In this document: piece after piece, positions 17,913-26,675 of the stretch | Numbering within the stretch: the stretch's first letter is position 1 | Layout of the letters: each line of letters opens with the position of its first letter | NCBI GenBank assembly: GCA_964598395.1 | Contig: CAZRBW010000003.1 | Span: 1-64,000, forward strand | Direction of reading: 5' to 3' | Length of the DNA: 64,000 nt | From: CAXBDP01 sp964598395 | Lineage (GTDB): Bacteria; Bacteroidota; Bacteroidia; Cytophagales; Cyclobacteriaceae | Made by a program: the position numbers and the translations under genes | Notes under the pieces: generated by a model | Told to the model about the DNA's origin: nothing | The model's database searches: none | The model's input: the letters and a program-made list of their open reading frames with translations, nothing else

Positions 17913-18635
17913 TCATATTTTCTGTCGTTTCCAAGCTATAACTCTAATCCCATCTGAATAATGTGTCAAGTTTGGCTGTCGTTCATTTAAGTCAATTTCA
18001 CTAATTTTATAGTTCACATTTAAGCTCTTAATATTTATATTTTTTATTTCCCACTCTTTATGGTGAATATCGTAACGATAGAGTTCTCTGTCTTGGTCAA
18101 AATATAAACAGTAACGTTCTGTCAACCATTTGTCAAGTTCTGTTTTGTCTGACACTTTTTCTTTAACCTCAAATTCTGCATTTAATCTAAAGCCTTTTTT
18201 TAAATTTTTTGAGCTATAAAATTTGTCTGTCCTATGAATTTTTGCTTTTTCATATGGTAGTCCTGAAATTGCTTTTGCGATAATTACTGAGATAGTTTTT
18301 CCTGCTTCAATATTTAAGAAGTAAACGCCTTTTTTGTTGTCATTGTCAATATATGTCCTAACATTCACTTCATCAAAGTCTGATAAGTATTCGATAGAGG
18401 GCAAAAATTTAGGTCTTATTTTTTCCATTGTGAAAGCAACCAAAGAAATGTAGCAGTTTCCTTCAAAAGTATCTATGTTTAATTTAGGAGGAACACAATT
18501 TCTTAAAAGTTCAAAGGGAACTACCCAATGTAAGAATAACGCTCTGTTCCACTCTTGGTAAAATATCCAATTTCCTTCTGGCATTTCAAAAGGTCTATGT
18601 GTTTTGTTATACAATATTTCTTCAATTACTTTCAT
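17913..18635 (-). CDS. DUF2071 family protein (YqjF-like)
   Basis: 240 residues. FLHWVVPFELLRNCVPPKLNIDTFEG (about 31-56) and YISLVAFTMEKIRP followed by VRTYIDNDNKKGVYFLNIEAG match the DUF2071/YqjF family, usually 230-250 residues. These proteins have an acetoacetate-decarboxylase-like beta fold and no established reaction. Soluble, no signal peptide. Orphan gene. Confidence 0.85.
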   Translation of the reverse strand: MKVIEEILYNKTHRPFEMPEGNWIFYQEWNRALFLHWVVPFELLRNCVPPKLNIDTFEGNCYISLVAFTMEKIRPKFLPSIEYLSDFDEVNVRTYIDNDNKKGVYFLNIEAGKTISVIIAKAISGLPYEKAKIHRTDKFYSSKNLKKGFRLNAEFEVKEKVSDKTELDKWLTERYCLYFDQDRELYRYDIHHKEWEIKNINIKSLNVNYKISEIDLNERQPNLTHYSDGIRVIAWKRQKI

Positions 18636-18838
18636 TCGTTTTCTGTCGCTCTATATAGCTGGTAATATCTTCATTGACGCAATATTGCTTAATCCCTCAA
18701 TATGGTGGTATTAGCACCCGTTGCGCCTATTTCCATTTTATCAGCAGGATTATCATCATTAATTTTTTATAGTTCGCTTATAAAGCTATGTTAATCTATC
18801 TAATTATCAATTATCTAATCCACCCCACCCCAAACCAC

Positions 18839-18868
18839 AAAAAAAAGAGCCCTAACGAGCTCTTTTGA
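18839..18868. terminator. Terminator downstream of def
   Basis: aaaagagc, loop cctaac, gagctcttttg: a GC-cored stem with A/T tracts on both sides, so it can act in either direction. It ends the def-ruvX-hemerythrin operon on the - strand (run of T on that strand). Confidence 0.8.
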
Positions 18869-18891
18869 ATATTGTCTGAAATACAGAAAGC

Positions 18892-19443
18892 TTATTTGAC
18901 AAAGCGCATTCTATAGTCCACATCTACCTTGCCTTTGGTGATGTCCATTAGCTTGGTTTTGAGGAGGCGTTTTTTGAGGCCGCTTAGGTAGTCGGTAAAG
19001 AGGATTCCTTCTAGGTGATCGTACTCGTGTTGGAAAATGCGGGCTGCAAAGCCGCTCAGTTCTTCGGTTACTTCTTGCCAGTTTTCATCGTAGTATTTGA
19101 TGCCCACTTTCTCGGGTCTGTAAATATCCGCACGGATGCCAGGAATGCTCAAGCAGCCTTCTTCCATTCCCCATTCGTCGCCAAACTCATCGAGTAATAC
19201 AGGATTGATAAAGGCTTTGCGGATGGGCGATTCATCTTCGTCCTCGACCATAGGTGTGCTATCGATTACGAACAGGCGCACCCCTTCGCCCACTTGCGGA
19301 GCTGCCAAACCTACACCTTGTGCACGCTCCATGGTTTCAAACATATTTGCAATCAGGCTTTTTAAATCGGTGCTATCTTGCGGAATATCCTGCGCAAGCT
19401 TCTTCAACACTGGGTCGCCGTAAGCTACTATCGGTAATATCAT
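18892..19443 (-). CDS. def: Peptide deformylase
   Basis: 183 residues. Removes the formyl group from nascent proteins. All three family motifs are present: GVGLAAPQVG (about 42-51), EEGCLSIPG with the Cys metal ligand (about 95-103), and FQHEYDHLEG with the HExxH ligands and catalytic Glu (about 137-146). The start overlaps the ruvX stop by 4 bp, so the genes are coupled. Confidence 0.97.
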   Translation of the reverse strand: MILPIVAYGDPVLKKLAQDIPQDSTDLKSLIANMFETMERAQGVGLAAPQVGEGVRLFVIDSTPMVEDEDESPIRKAFINPVLLDEFGDEWGMEEGCLSIPGIRADIYRPEKVGIKYYDENWQEVTEELSGFAARIFQHEYDHLEGILFTDYLSGLKKRLLKTKLMDITKGKVDVDYRMRFVK

Positions 19444-19859
19444 AAGTTACTTTTCGATTCCATGTAAGACTGCAATATAATCGCAGCGCTTACTTTATCT
19501 ACATTTCCTTTAATTCGTCTATTGGCCTTGCTCATTCCACCTGCTATCATCGCTTGCATAGCCATTTTGCTGGTGTAGCGCTCGTCGTGCCATTCGTAGG
19601 CCAAACCCGGAAACTGCTTTTCGAGTTCCACCACAAATTTCTGCACCGGCACCGTACTATCTGTATCTCTTCCCATCAAATCAACGGCTTTTCCTACCAC
19701 TAATTTATCTACCTGCTCAGTAGCAGTGTATTTTTTCAAAAAGGTGAATATATCCTTGCTGAGCACGGTTTCTAGCGGACTGGCTATTATTTGCAATGGA
19801 TCAGTCACGGCAATGCCTACTCTTTTCAGACCATAGTCTATCGCCATCAATCTGCCCAT
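19440..19859 (-). CDS. ruvX: Putative pre-16S rRNA nuclease / Holliday junction resolvase (YqgF)
   Basis: 139 residues, the family's usual length. RNase H-like fold with MAIDYGLKRVGIAVTDP at the N-terminus (catalytic Asp), the KLVVGKAVDLMGRDTD segment, and WHDERYTSKMA. The family processes the 5' end of 16S rRNA and was first described as a Holliday junction resolvase. Usually VVGLP is found where VVGKAVDLMG stands here, a mild deviation. Lies between the hemerythrin gene (1 bp gap) and def (4 bp overlap). Confidence 0.93.
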   Translation of the reverse strand: MGRLMAIDYGLKRVGIAVTDPLQIIASPLETVLSKDIFTFLKKYTATEQVDKLVVGKAVDLMGRDTDSTVPVQKFVVELEKQFPGLAYEWHDERYTSKMAMQAMIAGGMSKANRRIKGNVDKVSAAIILQSYMESKSNL

Positions 19860-19860
19860 C

Positions 19861-20625
19861 TTAGTTGAGTTTCACGCGGTCATCGAGCATGCGTTGCGCA
19901 CGTCGTTCCAGTTCTAAAGCCTTTGGAAAGAGGATTTCATTTTCCACTTTGGCATGCACAATCAGCATTTGCTCGAAGTGCTGCAGCTCGCTATACAATA
20001 CTCGCAGCTCCAAACTCATATTGTCCGTCAGCTGGTAATTGTTGGTAATATTGCGGATGCCTTCCATCTCATCGTCATGTACATCATGCTCGATGGCATA
20101 GCGCTGCAATGAGTGCTTGTTGAGATTAAAAAAGAGTTTGCCGGGATTGTAATTGCCCTTGAGCGCTGTATCCAGCTCTAAAATATACGTGAAGAAAGTA
20201 TCCTCTTCTTTGTAAATATGATGGATAAAATCCTCCACAAAAAGCGGAAACACAAACTTCAGGTCTTCGATCAAGGCCTGCATTTGCTTATCCTTATCTT
20301 GAATATGGTTGATCAGCTGAGCAATAAATGGAAGCTTTTTCTTGACAAATACATGGTGCGTGTGCTTCAAATACTCAATCACCAATGGCACAGGATACGA
20401 TAGTAAAAATAGATCAAATTCCTCACCTTTTTTGGTAACATTTTCCAAGCTTTGCACCACTTGGTCGAGCTTGAGGCCATGCGCATCGCAAACCTCTCGC
20501 AGGGTTTTGTCTTCGTAGTTGTAAAACCCCACCCCAAAATAATAAAGCACAGAGGCATAGACATAGTTTTCGCTTACTAAGTCATTGATCTTGCGCTGTC
20601 CTAAAGGGAAAGAATTATTTTCCAT
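19861..20625 (-). CDS. Hemerythrin-domain protein (Ric/YtfE-like)
   Basis: 254 residues. An N-terminal ScdA_N-like part (residues about 10-75, with LREVCDAHGLKLDQVVQSLE) precedes a hemerythrin-type four-helix bundle with metal-ligand candidates HTHHVF, FVEDFIHHIYKEED, HDVHDDEMEGI and LIVHAKVENEILFP. Family members bind a di-iron centre and repair iron-sulfur clusters after nitric-oxide or oxidative damage. First gene of the operon with ruvX and def; the operon is unusual in joining stress repair with housekeeping. Confidence 0.85.
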   Translation of the reverse strand: MENNSFPLGQRKINDLVSENYVYASVLYYFGVGFYNYEDKTLREVCDAHGLKLDQVVQSLENVTKKGEEFDLFLLSYPVPLVIEYLKHTHHVFVKKKLPFIAQLINHIQDKDKQMQALIEDLKFVFPLFVEDFIHHIYKEEDTFFTYILELDTALKGNYNPGKLFFNLNKHSLQRYAIEHDVHDDEMEGIRNITNNYQLTDNMSLELRVLYSELQHFEQMLIVHAKVENEILFPKALELERRAQRMLDDRVKLN

Positions 20626-20971
20626 TCAACAAAGATAGAGATTACATCCACAAAAAAGTCTGCCATTGGTCATAGTTTTCTAATTTTCCCGGTGCAATAG
20701 AGCATTTTTATCATTGTAGATGAAAAACTAAGTGAAGTCAGATTCTGTTCGATTTTTGCTTTGAACCACAGATGGGTAAAATTGCCCAATCAGCATCAAA
20801 ATGAATTTATTGCGAGAATTAAACAATAAATTTATAATGTGGTAGTATACCTAAGTATTTGTAGACCATGGAGCTGGGTCATAACCAAACGAAAAGCGGG
20901 AGGAATGCGTTAATAGCAATCATCCCAACCTTTTCTATTTTTACTTACAATAAATATCTTGAAGCTAATTT
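20626..20971. other. Spacer between divergent genes
   Basis: 346 bases between the - strand hemerythrin operon and the + strand protease gene, so both promoters should be here. It contains the octamer at 20896. No gene. Confidence 0.5.
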
Positions 20972-22612
20972 TTGAAAAACGAAGTGAGCGAAACGAAGAA
21001 TACGAAGACCGCAATTAACCTCCCGCTGTTTGTCGGCTTGGCATTGGCAGCAGGGATTATTATAGGAGCCCAATTTAGCAAACCCAAACTCGACTCTACC
21101 GAAACGGTGATGAAAAACACGCTCAAGTTGCGTGAAGTACTTTTCTATCTCGACCGAGAATATGTAGATTCGGTAAATACAGACGATTTGGTAGAAAAGG
21201 CCATTAGTGGATTATTACAAAATCTGGATCCACACTCTTCTTACCTCCCGCCCAAAAATGCTGAACTAGCCACGGCCAACCTGCAAGGTACCTTCGATGG
21301 TATTGGTGTGGAGTTTAATATGATTCGCGATACGCTTACCATCATGGGCGTGGTGCCTAATGGTCCATCCGAAAAAGCAGGTGTTTTACTAGGTGACAAA
21401 ATCATTACTGTAGATAATGTGACGATTGCAGGCGTAAAGCTTCCCAATCAAAAAATAGTAGAAACCTTACGTGGGCCAAGAGGATCGTCTGTAAGTGTAG
21501 GTTTATTACGCAAAAATGAACCTGAATTACTTAGCGTGTCGATCCTAAGAGATAAAATTCCGCAGAAATCGGTGGATGTGCACTACATGGTAAACGACGA
21601 AATTGGCTATGTGAAAATAAGCACTTTTGGTGCTGCTACTAGCGAGGAATTTAGAATTGCCTTGGCAGATTTGAAATCGCGTGGAATGAAAAAGCTGATG
21701 GTGGACTTGCAGGGAAACCCAGGTGGCTACGTAAGTGCTGCCGAATCCATCGCCGATGAACTGCTTGGTAGCTCCATGATGATCGTGTCGCAAAAAGGAA
21801 AACTCGCAAGGTTTGATAAAGATACCTACGCCATCAAAGACGGCTTGTTCGAGGAAGGGCCGCTCGTATTGTTGGTAGATGAATATTCAGCTTCGGCTTC
21901 AGAAATATTGGCTGGGGCTATACAAGATAACGATAGAGGATTGATTGTAGGTAGAAGATCGTTTGGAAAAGGCCTCGTACAGCGCCCAATCAAACTGGCC
22001 GATCAATCGGAGCTACGATTAACTATCGCTAGATATTACACGCCGAGCGGGAGGAGTATTCAGCGCTCCTACGAAAATGGCCGCGCAGCATACAGCCAAG
22101 ATATTTCGAATCGCCTGTCCAACGGAGAGTTTTTCGAAAGTGACACTACACTATTCGAAGGCAAACCAAAATACGAAACGCTAAGTGGACGTCCAGTTTA
22201 TGGCGGTGGCGGCATTTTGCCGGATTATTTCGTTGCGCTTGATACCACTCAAAACTCTTCTTACCTCAATAGGTTGATTTCCTCGCAAGTAATGCGCGAA
22301 TTAGCCCTTGAGGTGGTAGACGAAAGAGGAATAGCATTGAAAAACATGGAATTCCGTGATTTTGACCGAAATTTCCAAGTGGATGTAAGCTTGATGAACA
22401 GACTTCTACAAATGGCGAATAAGCAGAATGTCGAGTTTAGCCAAAGCGATTTCGAGAAATCGAGAAATAAGATAGCGGGTTATTTAAAGGCTTTTATTGC
22501 CAAAAATATCTACGGGGATGAGGGTTTCTACCCAATTATCAATAACATGGATGAAGTTTATAAGATTGGTCTTACCTTGTTTGAAGAAGCAGGCGTATTG
22601 GCCGAAAAATAA
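20972..22612 (+). CDS. C-terminal processing protease, S41 family
   Basis: 546 residues. One N-terminal membrane anchor (LPLFVGLALAAGIIIGA, about 17-33) exports the rest to the periplasm. A PDZ domain (about 90-185, TFDGIGVEF..VVPNGPSEKAG) precedes the S41 catalytic domain with SASASEILAG (Ser310) and FGKGLVQ (Lys333), the Ser-Lys dyad. A 130-residue C-terminal extension follows. The start is a TTG: an in-frame TAA lies at 20966-20968 and the next Met comes after the membrane anchor. Three octamer copies lie within the gene. Confidence 0.93.
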   Translation: MKNEVSETKNTKTAINLPLFVGLALAAGIIIGAQFSKPKLDSTETVMKNTLKLREVLFYLDREYVDSVNTDDLVEKAISGLLQNLDPHSSYLPPKNAELATANLQGTFDGIGVEFNMIRDTLTIMGVVPNGPSEKAGVLLGDKIITVDNVTIAGVKLPNQKIVETLRGPRGSSVSVGLLRKNEPELLSVSILRDKIPQKSVDVHYMVNDEIGYVKISTFGAATSEEFRIALADLKSRGMKKLMVDLQGNPGGYVSAAESIADELLGSSMMIVSQKGKLARFDKDTYAIKDGLFEEGPLVLLVDEYSASASEILAGAIQDNDRGLIVGRRSFGKGLVQRPIKLADQSELRLTIARYYTPSGRSIQRSYENGRAAYSQDISNRLSNGEFFESDTTLFEGKPKYETLSGRPVYGGGGILPDYFVALDTTQNSSYLNRLISSQVMRELALEVVDERGIALKNMEFRDFDRNFQVDVSLMNRLLQMANKQNVEFSQSDFEKSRNKIAGYLKAFIAKNIYGDEGFYPIINNMDEVYKIGLTLFEEAGVLAEK

Positions 22613-22624
22613 AATTATTACACC

Positions 22625-23785
22625 ATGACCTATTATCACAAACTTGGGCAAATTCCTCCAAAAAGGCATACCCAATTCAGAAAAGAAGATGGCAGCTTGT
22701 ATGCAGAAGAGCTAGTGAGTTCTAGAGGCTTTTCGGGCATTTATTCCAATCTTTACCATATCACACCACCTACCAAAGTAGCCAAAGTGCTTGAGCCACA
22801 AAAGTGGGAAAGCGCAATAGACAAGGATTATCCGCTGCTACAAACTCACCTAAATACAAGTGGCGTCACCAATACCGGCTCCGATTACTTAAGTGCCCGC
22901 AAAATCCTGATGAAAAATCAAGATGTGGCAATGGGTATTTGTATGCCATCGGAACGCAAAACCGATTATTACTATAAAAATGCCGAAGCCGATGAGCTCA
23001 TCTACATTCATGATGGCAATGGCAAACTGCATTCGCAATTCGGTACGCTCGACGTCCGCAAAGGCGACTATGTGGTAATACCACGCACAACTATTTACAA
23101 ATTCGAGTGGCAAGAAGGCCCACTTCGTTTGCTGATAGTAGAGTCGGCTTCACCCATCGAGACGGTAAATCGCTATAGAAATGAGCTTGGGCAATTGCTG
23201 GAACATTCGCCTTATTGTGAACGAGATATTCGTCCGCCAATGTCGTTAGAGCCCGAAACAGCCAAAGGCGAATACCACATGAAAATCAAAAAAGGTGGCT
23301 ATTTACATCATTATGTCTACGAAAGTAGTCCATTTGGTGTGGTAGGTTGGGATGGCTATTTATATCCTTATGCGCTCTCGATTTACGACTTTGAACCAAT
23401 TACAGGTCGTATCCATCAGCCGCCACCCGTGCATCAGACATTCCAAAGTGGAGGCTATGTGATTTGCTCCTTCGTGCCTCGCCTGTTCGACTACCACCCG
23501 CTAGCTATTCCTGCGCCATACAATCATAGCAATATCGATTCGGATGAGGTGCTGTACTATGCCGAGGGCGAATTTATGAGTCGCAAGGGTATCGATAGAG
23601 GTTCATTCACATTGCATCCTGGAGGATTGCCACATGGTCCACATCCCGGCACAGTGGAGAAAAGCCTCGGCGCCAAAGAAACAAAGGAATATGCAGTGAT
23701 GTTGGATACCTTCAGGCCTCTATTTATTACCAAGGAGGCGAGAGAATATTTAGACCAAAATTACCCGATGAGTTGGAATGAGTAG
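22625..23785 (+). CDS. hmgA: Homogentisate 1,2-dioxygenase
   Basis: 386 residues. Opens the ring of homogentisate to maleylacetoacetate in tyrosine and phenylalanine breakdown, using one Fe(II). The double-cupin fold is shown by PKRHTQFRKEDGSLYAEEL at the start, the middle YIHDGNGKLHSQFG, and the C-terminal LHPGGLPHGPHPGT, which carries the iron-ligand His residues. No other gene of the pathway is in the window. Starts 12 bp after the ctp gene and its end overlaps the TraB/GumN gene by 8 bp. Confidence 0.92.
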   Translation: MTYYHKLGQIPPKRHTQFRKEDGSLYAEELVSSRGFSGIYSNLYHITPPTKVAKVLEPQKWESAIDKDYPLLQTHLNTSGVTNTGSDYLSARKILMKNQDVAMGICMPSERKTDYYYKNAEADELIYIHDGNGKLHSQFGTLDVRKGDYVVIPRTTIYKFEWQEGPLRLLIVESASPIETVNRYRNELGQLLEHSPYCERDIRPPMSLEPETAKGEYHMKIKKGGYLHHYVYESSPFGVVGWDGYLYPYALSIYDFEPITGRIHQPPPVHQTFQSGGYVICSFVPRLFDYHPLAIPAPYNHSNIDSDEVLYYAEGEFMSRKGIDRGSFTLHPGGLPHGPHPGTVEKSLGAKETKEYAVMLDTFRPLFITKEAREYLDQNYPMSWNE

Positions 23786-24707
23786 ATTTTTTGAGAAAAA
23801 CAGCTTTTGTAAAATTACATTAATTGGACTCATTTTGTGGCTGCCTATGCAACTGGCGGCGCAAGATGAGTCTATTTATTATAAAGTGATCCATCCCGAA
23901 ACCAAAGCAGAATCGTATCTGCTGGGCACATTTCACACCTATCCCGAAGGTTGGTACGAAGTGCCGCTGGAGGTAAAAGAAGCGATGGCAAAATCCACCC
24001 GCCTTATTACGGAGATCGGGATCCCAAGCAATAGCAAGTTTAGCAGAAAAGCCTACAAAGCCACTCGATACAGAGGAAACAAGACTGTGTTGGATAAGTT
24101 AAATCGAAAAACTAGAGAAAGCTTCGAAAAGTACTTTGAAGAGAATTATGGTGGATCTAAAGCAGCAAAATTGAGCGCACTAAATCGAAAGCCTTATTTC
24201 ATGTATGGCCAATTATTCCCTTTGCGATTTTCCGATAGCATAATGAGTATGGAGCGTCATCTGGAAGCTTTGGCGATAGAAAATGAGATTCCAGTGCTTG
24301 GATTGGAGCCCGATGAAAAGCGGATATTAAGATATTACCGAAAATACGCCCGATCGAGAAAGCCTTATAATTTGGATATTGTTGCTGAAATGCGAGCGCT
24401 AGGTAGTGCGAGGTTATTTGGAGAGTACCTAAATGGAGATATTATAGGAATGAAAAAAGTAGCTGGAGGTGCCAGCAAAATGGCCATTGAGCGAAATATT
24501 TATTGGACACCGCAATTGGTGGAATTGCTGAAAGAGCCAAGTTTGGTCGCAGTGGGCACCGGCCACCTTATTGGCAATATTGGCGTAAATGAATTGCTAA
24601 AAAAGGAAGGATTTATCGTAGAGCCCATTCCTCTTAGCCATCCACTCCCTCAAGCTTTGATAGACTATCTAGCTGAGAAAAATACAGAGTTAAATTTCTC
24701 AAAATAA
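23778..24707 (+). CDS. TraB/GumN family protein
   Basis: 309 residues with a signal peptide (ITLIGLILWLPMQLAAQ). The TraB/GumN (TIKI-like) motifs are present: YLLGTFHTYPEGW (about 46-58), LGLEPDEKR, and VGTGHLIGNIGV (about 256-267). The family includes metal-dependent proteases of uncertain physiological role. Its start overlaps the hmgA stop by 8 bp, so expression is coupled, although no functional link is known. Confidence 0.85.
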   Translation: MSRFFEKNSFCKITLIGLILWLPMQLAAQDESIYYKVIHPETKAESYLLGTFHTYPEGWYEVPLEVKEAMAKSTRLITEIGIPSNSKFSRKAYKATRYRGNKTVLDKLNRKTRESFEKYFEENYGGSKAAKLSALNRKPYFMYGQLFPLRFSDSIMSMERHLEALAIENEIPVLGLEPDEKRILRYYRKYARSRKPYNLDIVAEMRALGSARLFGEYLNGDIIGMKKVAGGASKMAIERNIYWTPQLVELLKEPSLVAVGTGHLIGNIGVNELLKKEGFIVEPIPLSHPLPQALIDYLAEKNTELNFSK

Positions 24708-25071
24708 TCAATCATTTTAGGCTACTATCGAATTGGCTTACAATCTCCTCTTGACTGTTTCTTTCATCTTTTTAAGATGCTCTGAATCTTTAGTAAAAAA
24801 CTGAAAATAAGAATGCGATGATAGCTGCCAATTTTATCTCCACTTTTGGCTAAGCTATTTTGCATGATCTTGATCCTAATTTTGCTGATACGTAGTTATT
24901 TTAAGAATAAAACTGCTTAAAAAGTAAAACATCAATTCAAGGATGATAAAGAGGTGATGAAAGGAAAAAATATTTGAATATTATTTTTTAGAAAATCCCA
25001 CATCATAAGTGAAAAAAAGATTGCTAAATCAATTTTAAAATTTATTTTAGGGAAAAAATAAACCTTTCAAA
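24708..25071. other. AT-rich spacer
   Basis: 364 bases. No gene. An imperfect ttttaaga-type palindrome lies near 24770. The last 100 bases are extremely AT-rich and probably hold the promoter of the lipoprotein gene. Confidence 0.4.
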
Positions 25072-26487
25072 ATGAAATTAAATATAGTTCTCCTAACTAT
25101 ATCCATGTTCTTTGCTCTACTCTCTTGCGGAAGTGAAGGAGATGAGTCAGCCCCAAAACAAACACCCATTACCGATACTACACCTCCCTCCATATCAATA
25201 GCAAGCAATATTGCAGAAGATAATGAAGTGACATCTAATGAATCAAGTTCTTTAATAATATCTGGCACTAGCGATGCTGAAAATTCACAGACGGTAAATA
25301 TCACATTAACAGATTTTTTCACGACTATCACAAGCACAGCTTTGGTTTCCAATCGAGCTTGGTCTAGCTCGCCTATCAATATCAGCAATTTATACGATGG
25401 ACCAATCCTCATTAAAGCGCAAGTGTCTGACGCTGCTGGAAATTTTTCTCAGGTAGCTCAAAAAGAAATTATCCTTAATCAAAATGAAATCGTCATTGAA
25501 ATAACACAACCTATTGCACTTGACAACAAAATCGTATTTGCTGAGTCGCGAGTAATCAGAGTTTCAGGATCAACTAATCTAGTGGATGGCCGAACGGTTA
25601 CAGTTAGATATAGTGATGATGAAAATACTGTGACATCTACTGGAATAGTAGAAAGTGGGAAATGGAGGAGTAATCCTGCCGATTTGAATGCACTAAATAA
25701 TGGAAATATATCAGTAAGTGCCTCAGCATCCAATACAAGTGGAGATAAAGCACAGAGCTTGCTACGCGAAATTCCTCTTGACAAAAGTATTCGGCCAATG
25801 GCGCCATCAGAAGATGGAACGGTTTGGATATCAAATCAAGTTGCCACTGATTCAGACGAAACACTTTTCGAGTCTATAACTCCTGCAGGGGCTGGTTCTA
25901 GATTAATGTTTGACTACAGAACCAGTTCTTTCAACCAACAAGTAGCTTGGTTATTTAATGTGGTCTATAGTGATGGCATCTTGGTTGAAGCCCAAGTAAA
26001 TCAAGAGTTTACTCAGGCCGAAGCATTAGCCGAAGCAACTTATTACAGCACAGAAATTGGTAGATTGCCAAAATTCTTAAGAAAAGACCTTTATTCTCTT
26101 TGGATCCATAAAGGGAATAATTCGTTTGGCGGAGGGAATAATAATTTCGTAATCCACATAGGATTGGGTGATGAGGTGCTCAAGCCTAGAGGCCATGTTA
26201 ACGAAGTATTTATACATGAAGGGGCTCATACTTCTTTAGATGTATATATCAAAGATGATCCTGAATGGTTATATGCCCAACAAGCCGATGGAGGCTTCAT
26301 TAGCGAGTACGCAAGAGACAATCCAAATAGAGAAGATATCGCCGAGTCTCTATTGTTATATTTCGCCTATAAATATAGACCAAATACAATCAGCCAAGGA
26401 ACAAAAATGCTGATAGAATCAACGATGTCTTATAGAATGAAATATTTTGATCAACTAAACCTTGATTGGTCGCCATTGATAAAATAG
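25072..26487 (+). CDS. Lipoprotein with Ig-like repeats and a zinc-metallopeptidase motif
   Basis: 471 residues. The signal peptide ends in a lipobox (FFALLSCGSE), so the protein is lipidated. Two Ig-like repeats follow, about 35-125 and 126-215 (compare VTSNESSSLIISGTSDAENSQ with VFAESRVIRVSGSTNLVDG). The C-terminal 250 residues contain HEGAH at 382-386 in the sequence VFIHEGAHTSLDV, a likely zinc-binding HExxH, with the downstream EDIAESLLLYFAYKY supplying a possible third Glu ligand. It may act on host or surface polymers (inference). Family not recognised. Confidence 0.7.
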   Translation: MKLNIVLLTISMFFALLSCGSEGDESAPKQTPITDTTPPSISIASNIAEDNEVTSNESSSLIISGTSDAENSQTVNITLTDFFTTITSTALVSNRAWSSSPINISNLYDGPILIKAQVSDAAGNFSQVAQKEIILNQNEIVIEITQPIALDNKIVFAESRVIRVSGSTNLVDGRTVTVRYSDDENTVTSTGIVESGKWRSNPADLNALNNGNISVSASASNTSGDKAQSLLREIPLDKSIRPMAPSEDGTVWISNQVATDSDETLFESITPAGAGSRLMFDYRTSSFNQQVAWLFNVVYSDGILVEAQVNQEFTQAEALAEATYYSTEIGRLPKFLRKDLYSLWIHKGNNSFGGGNNNFVIHIGLGDEVLKPRGHVNEVFIHEGAHTSLDVYIKDDPEWLYAQQADGGFISEYARDNPNREDIAESLLLYFAYKYRPNTISQGTKMLIESTMSYRMKYFDQLNLDWSPLIK

Positions 26488-26675
26488 TCTTATTAAAATA
26501 GAATTGCACAAAGGTGCTAAATGAATTGACACCTCTTTTTAGTCCAATCATTATTATACACCTTCCACTTTGTTGTGTAAAAGTATATTGATTTTTTATA
26601 GAAAAAACTAAAAAAAAGCGCGACTTACATTCTGCTTCACCGTTAGACAAATCAGGGTAAAAATGATCTTTGATA

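Noticed and set aside
20630..20637. TATCTTTG as a promoter of the hemerythrin operon
   Set aside because: It fits TAnnTTTG on the - strand but lies only four bases before the start codon, which would make a leaderless transcript.
26511..26541. aggtg/cacct hairpin as terminator after the lipoprotein gene
   Set aside because: Only five pairs and a 13-base loop; too weak to call.
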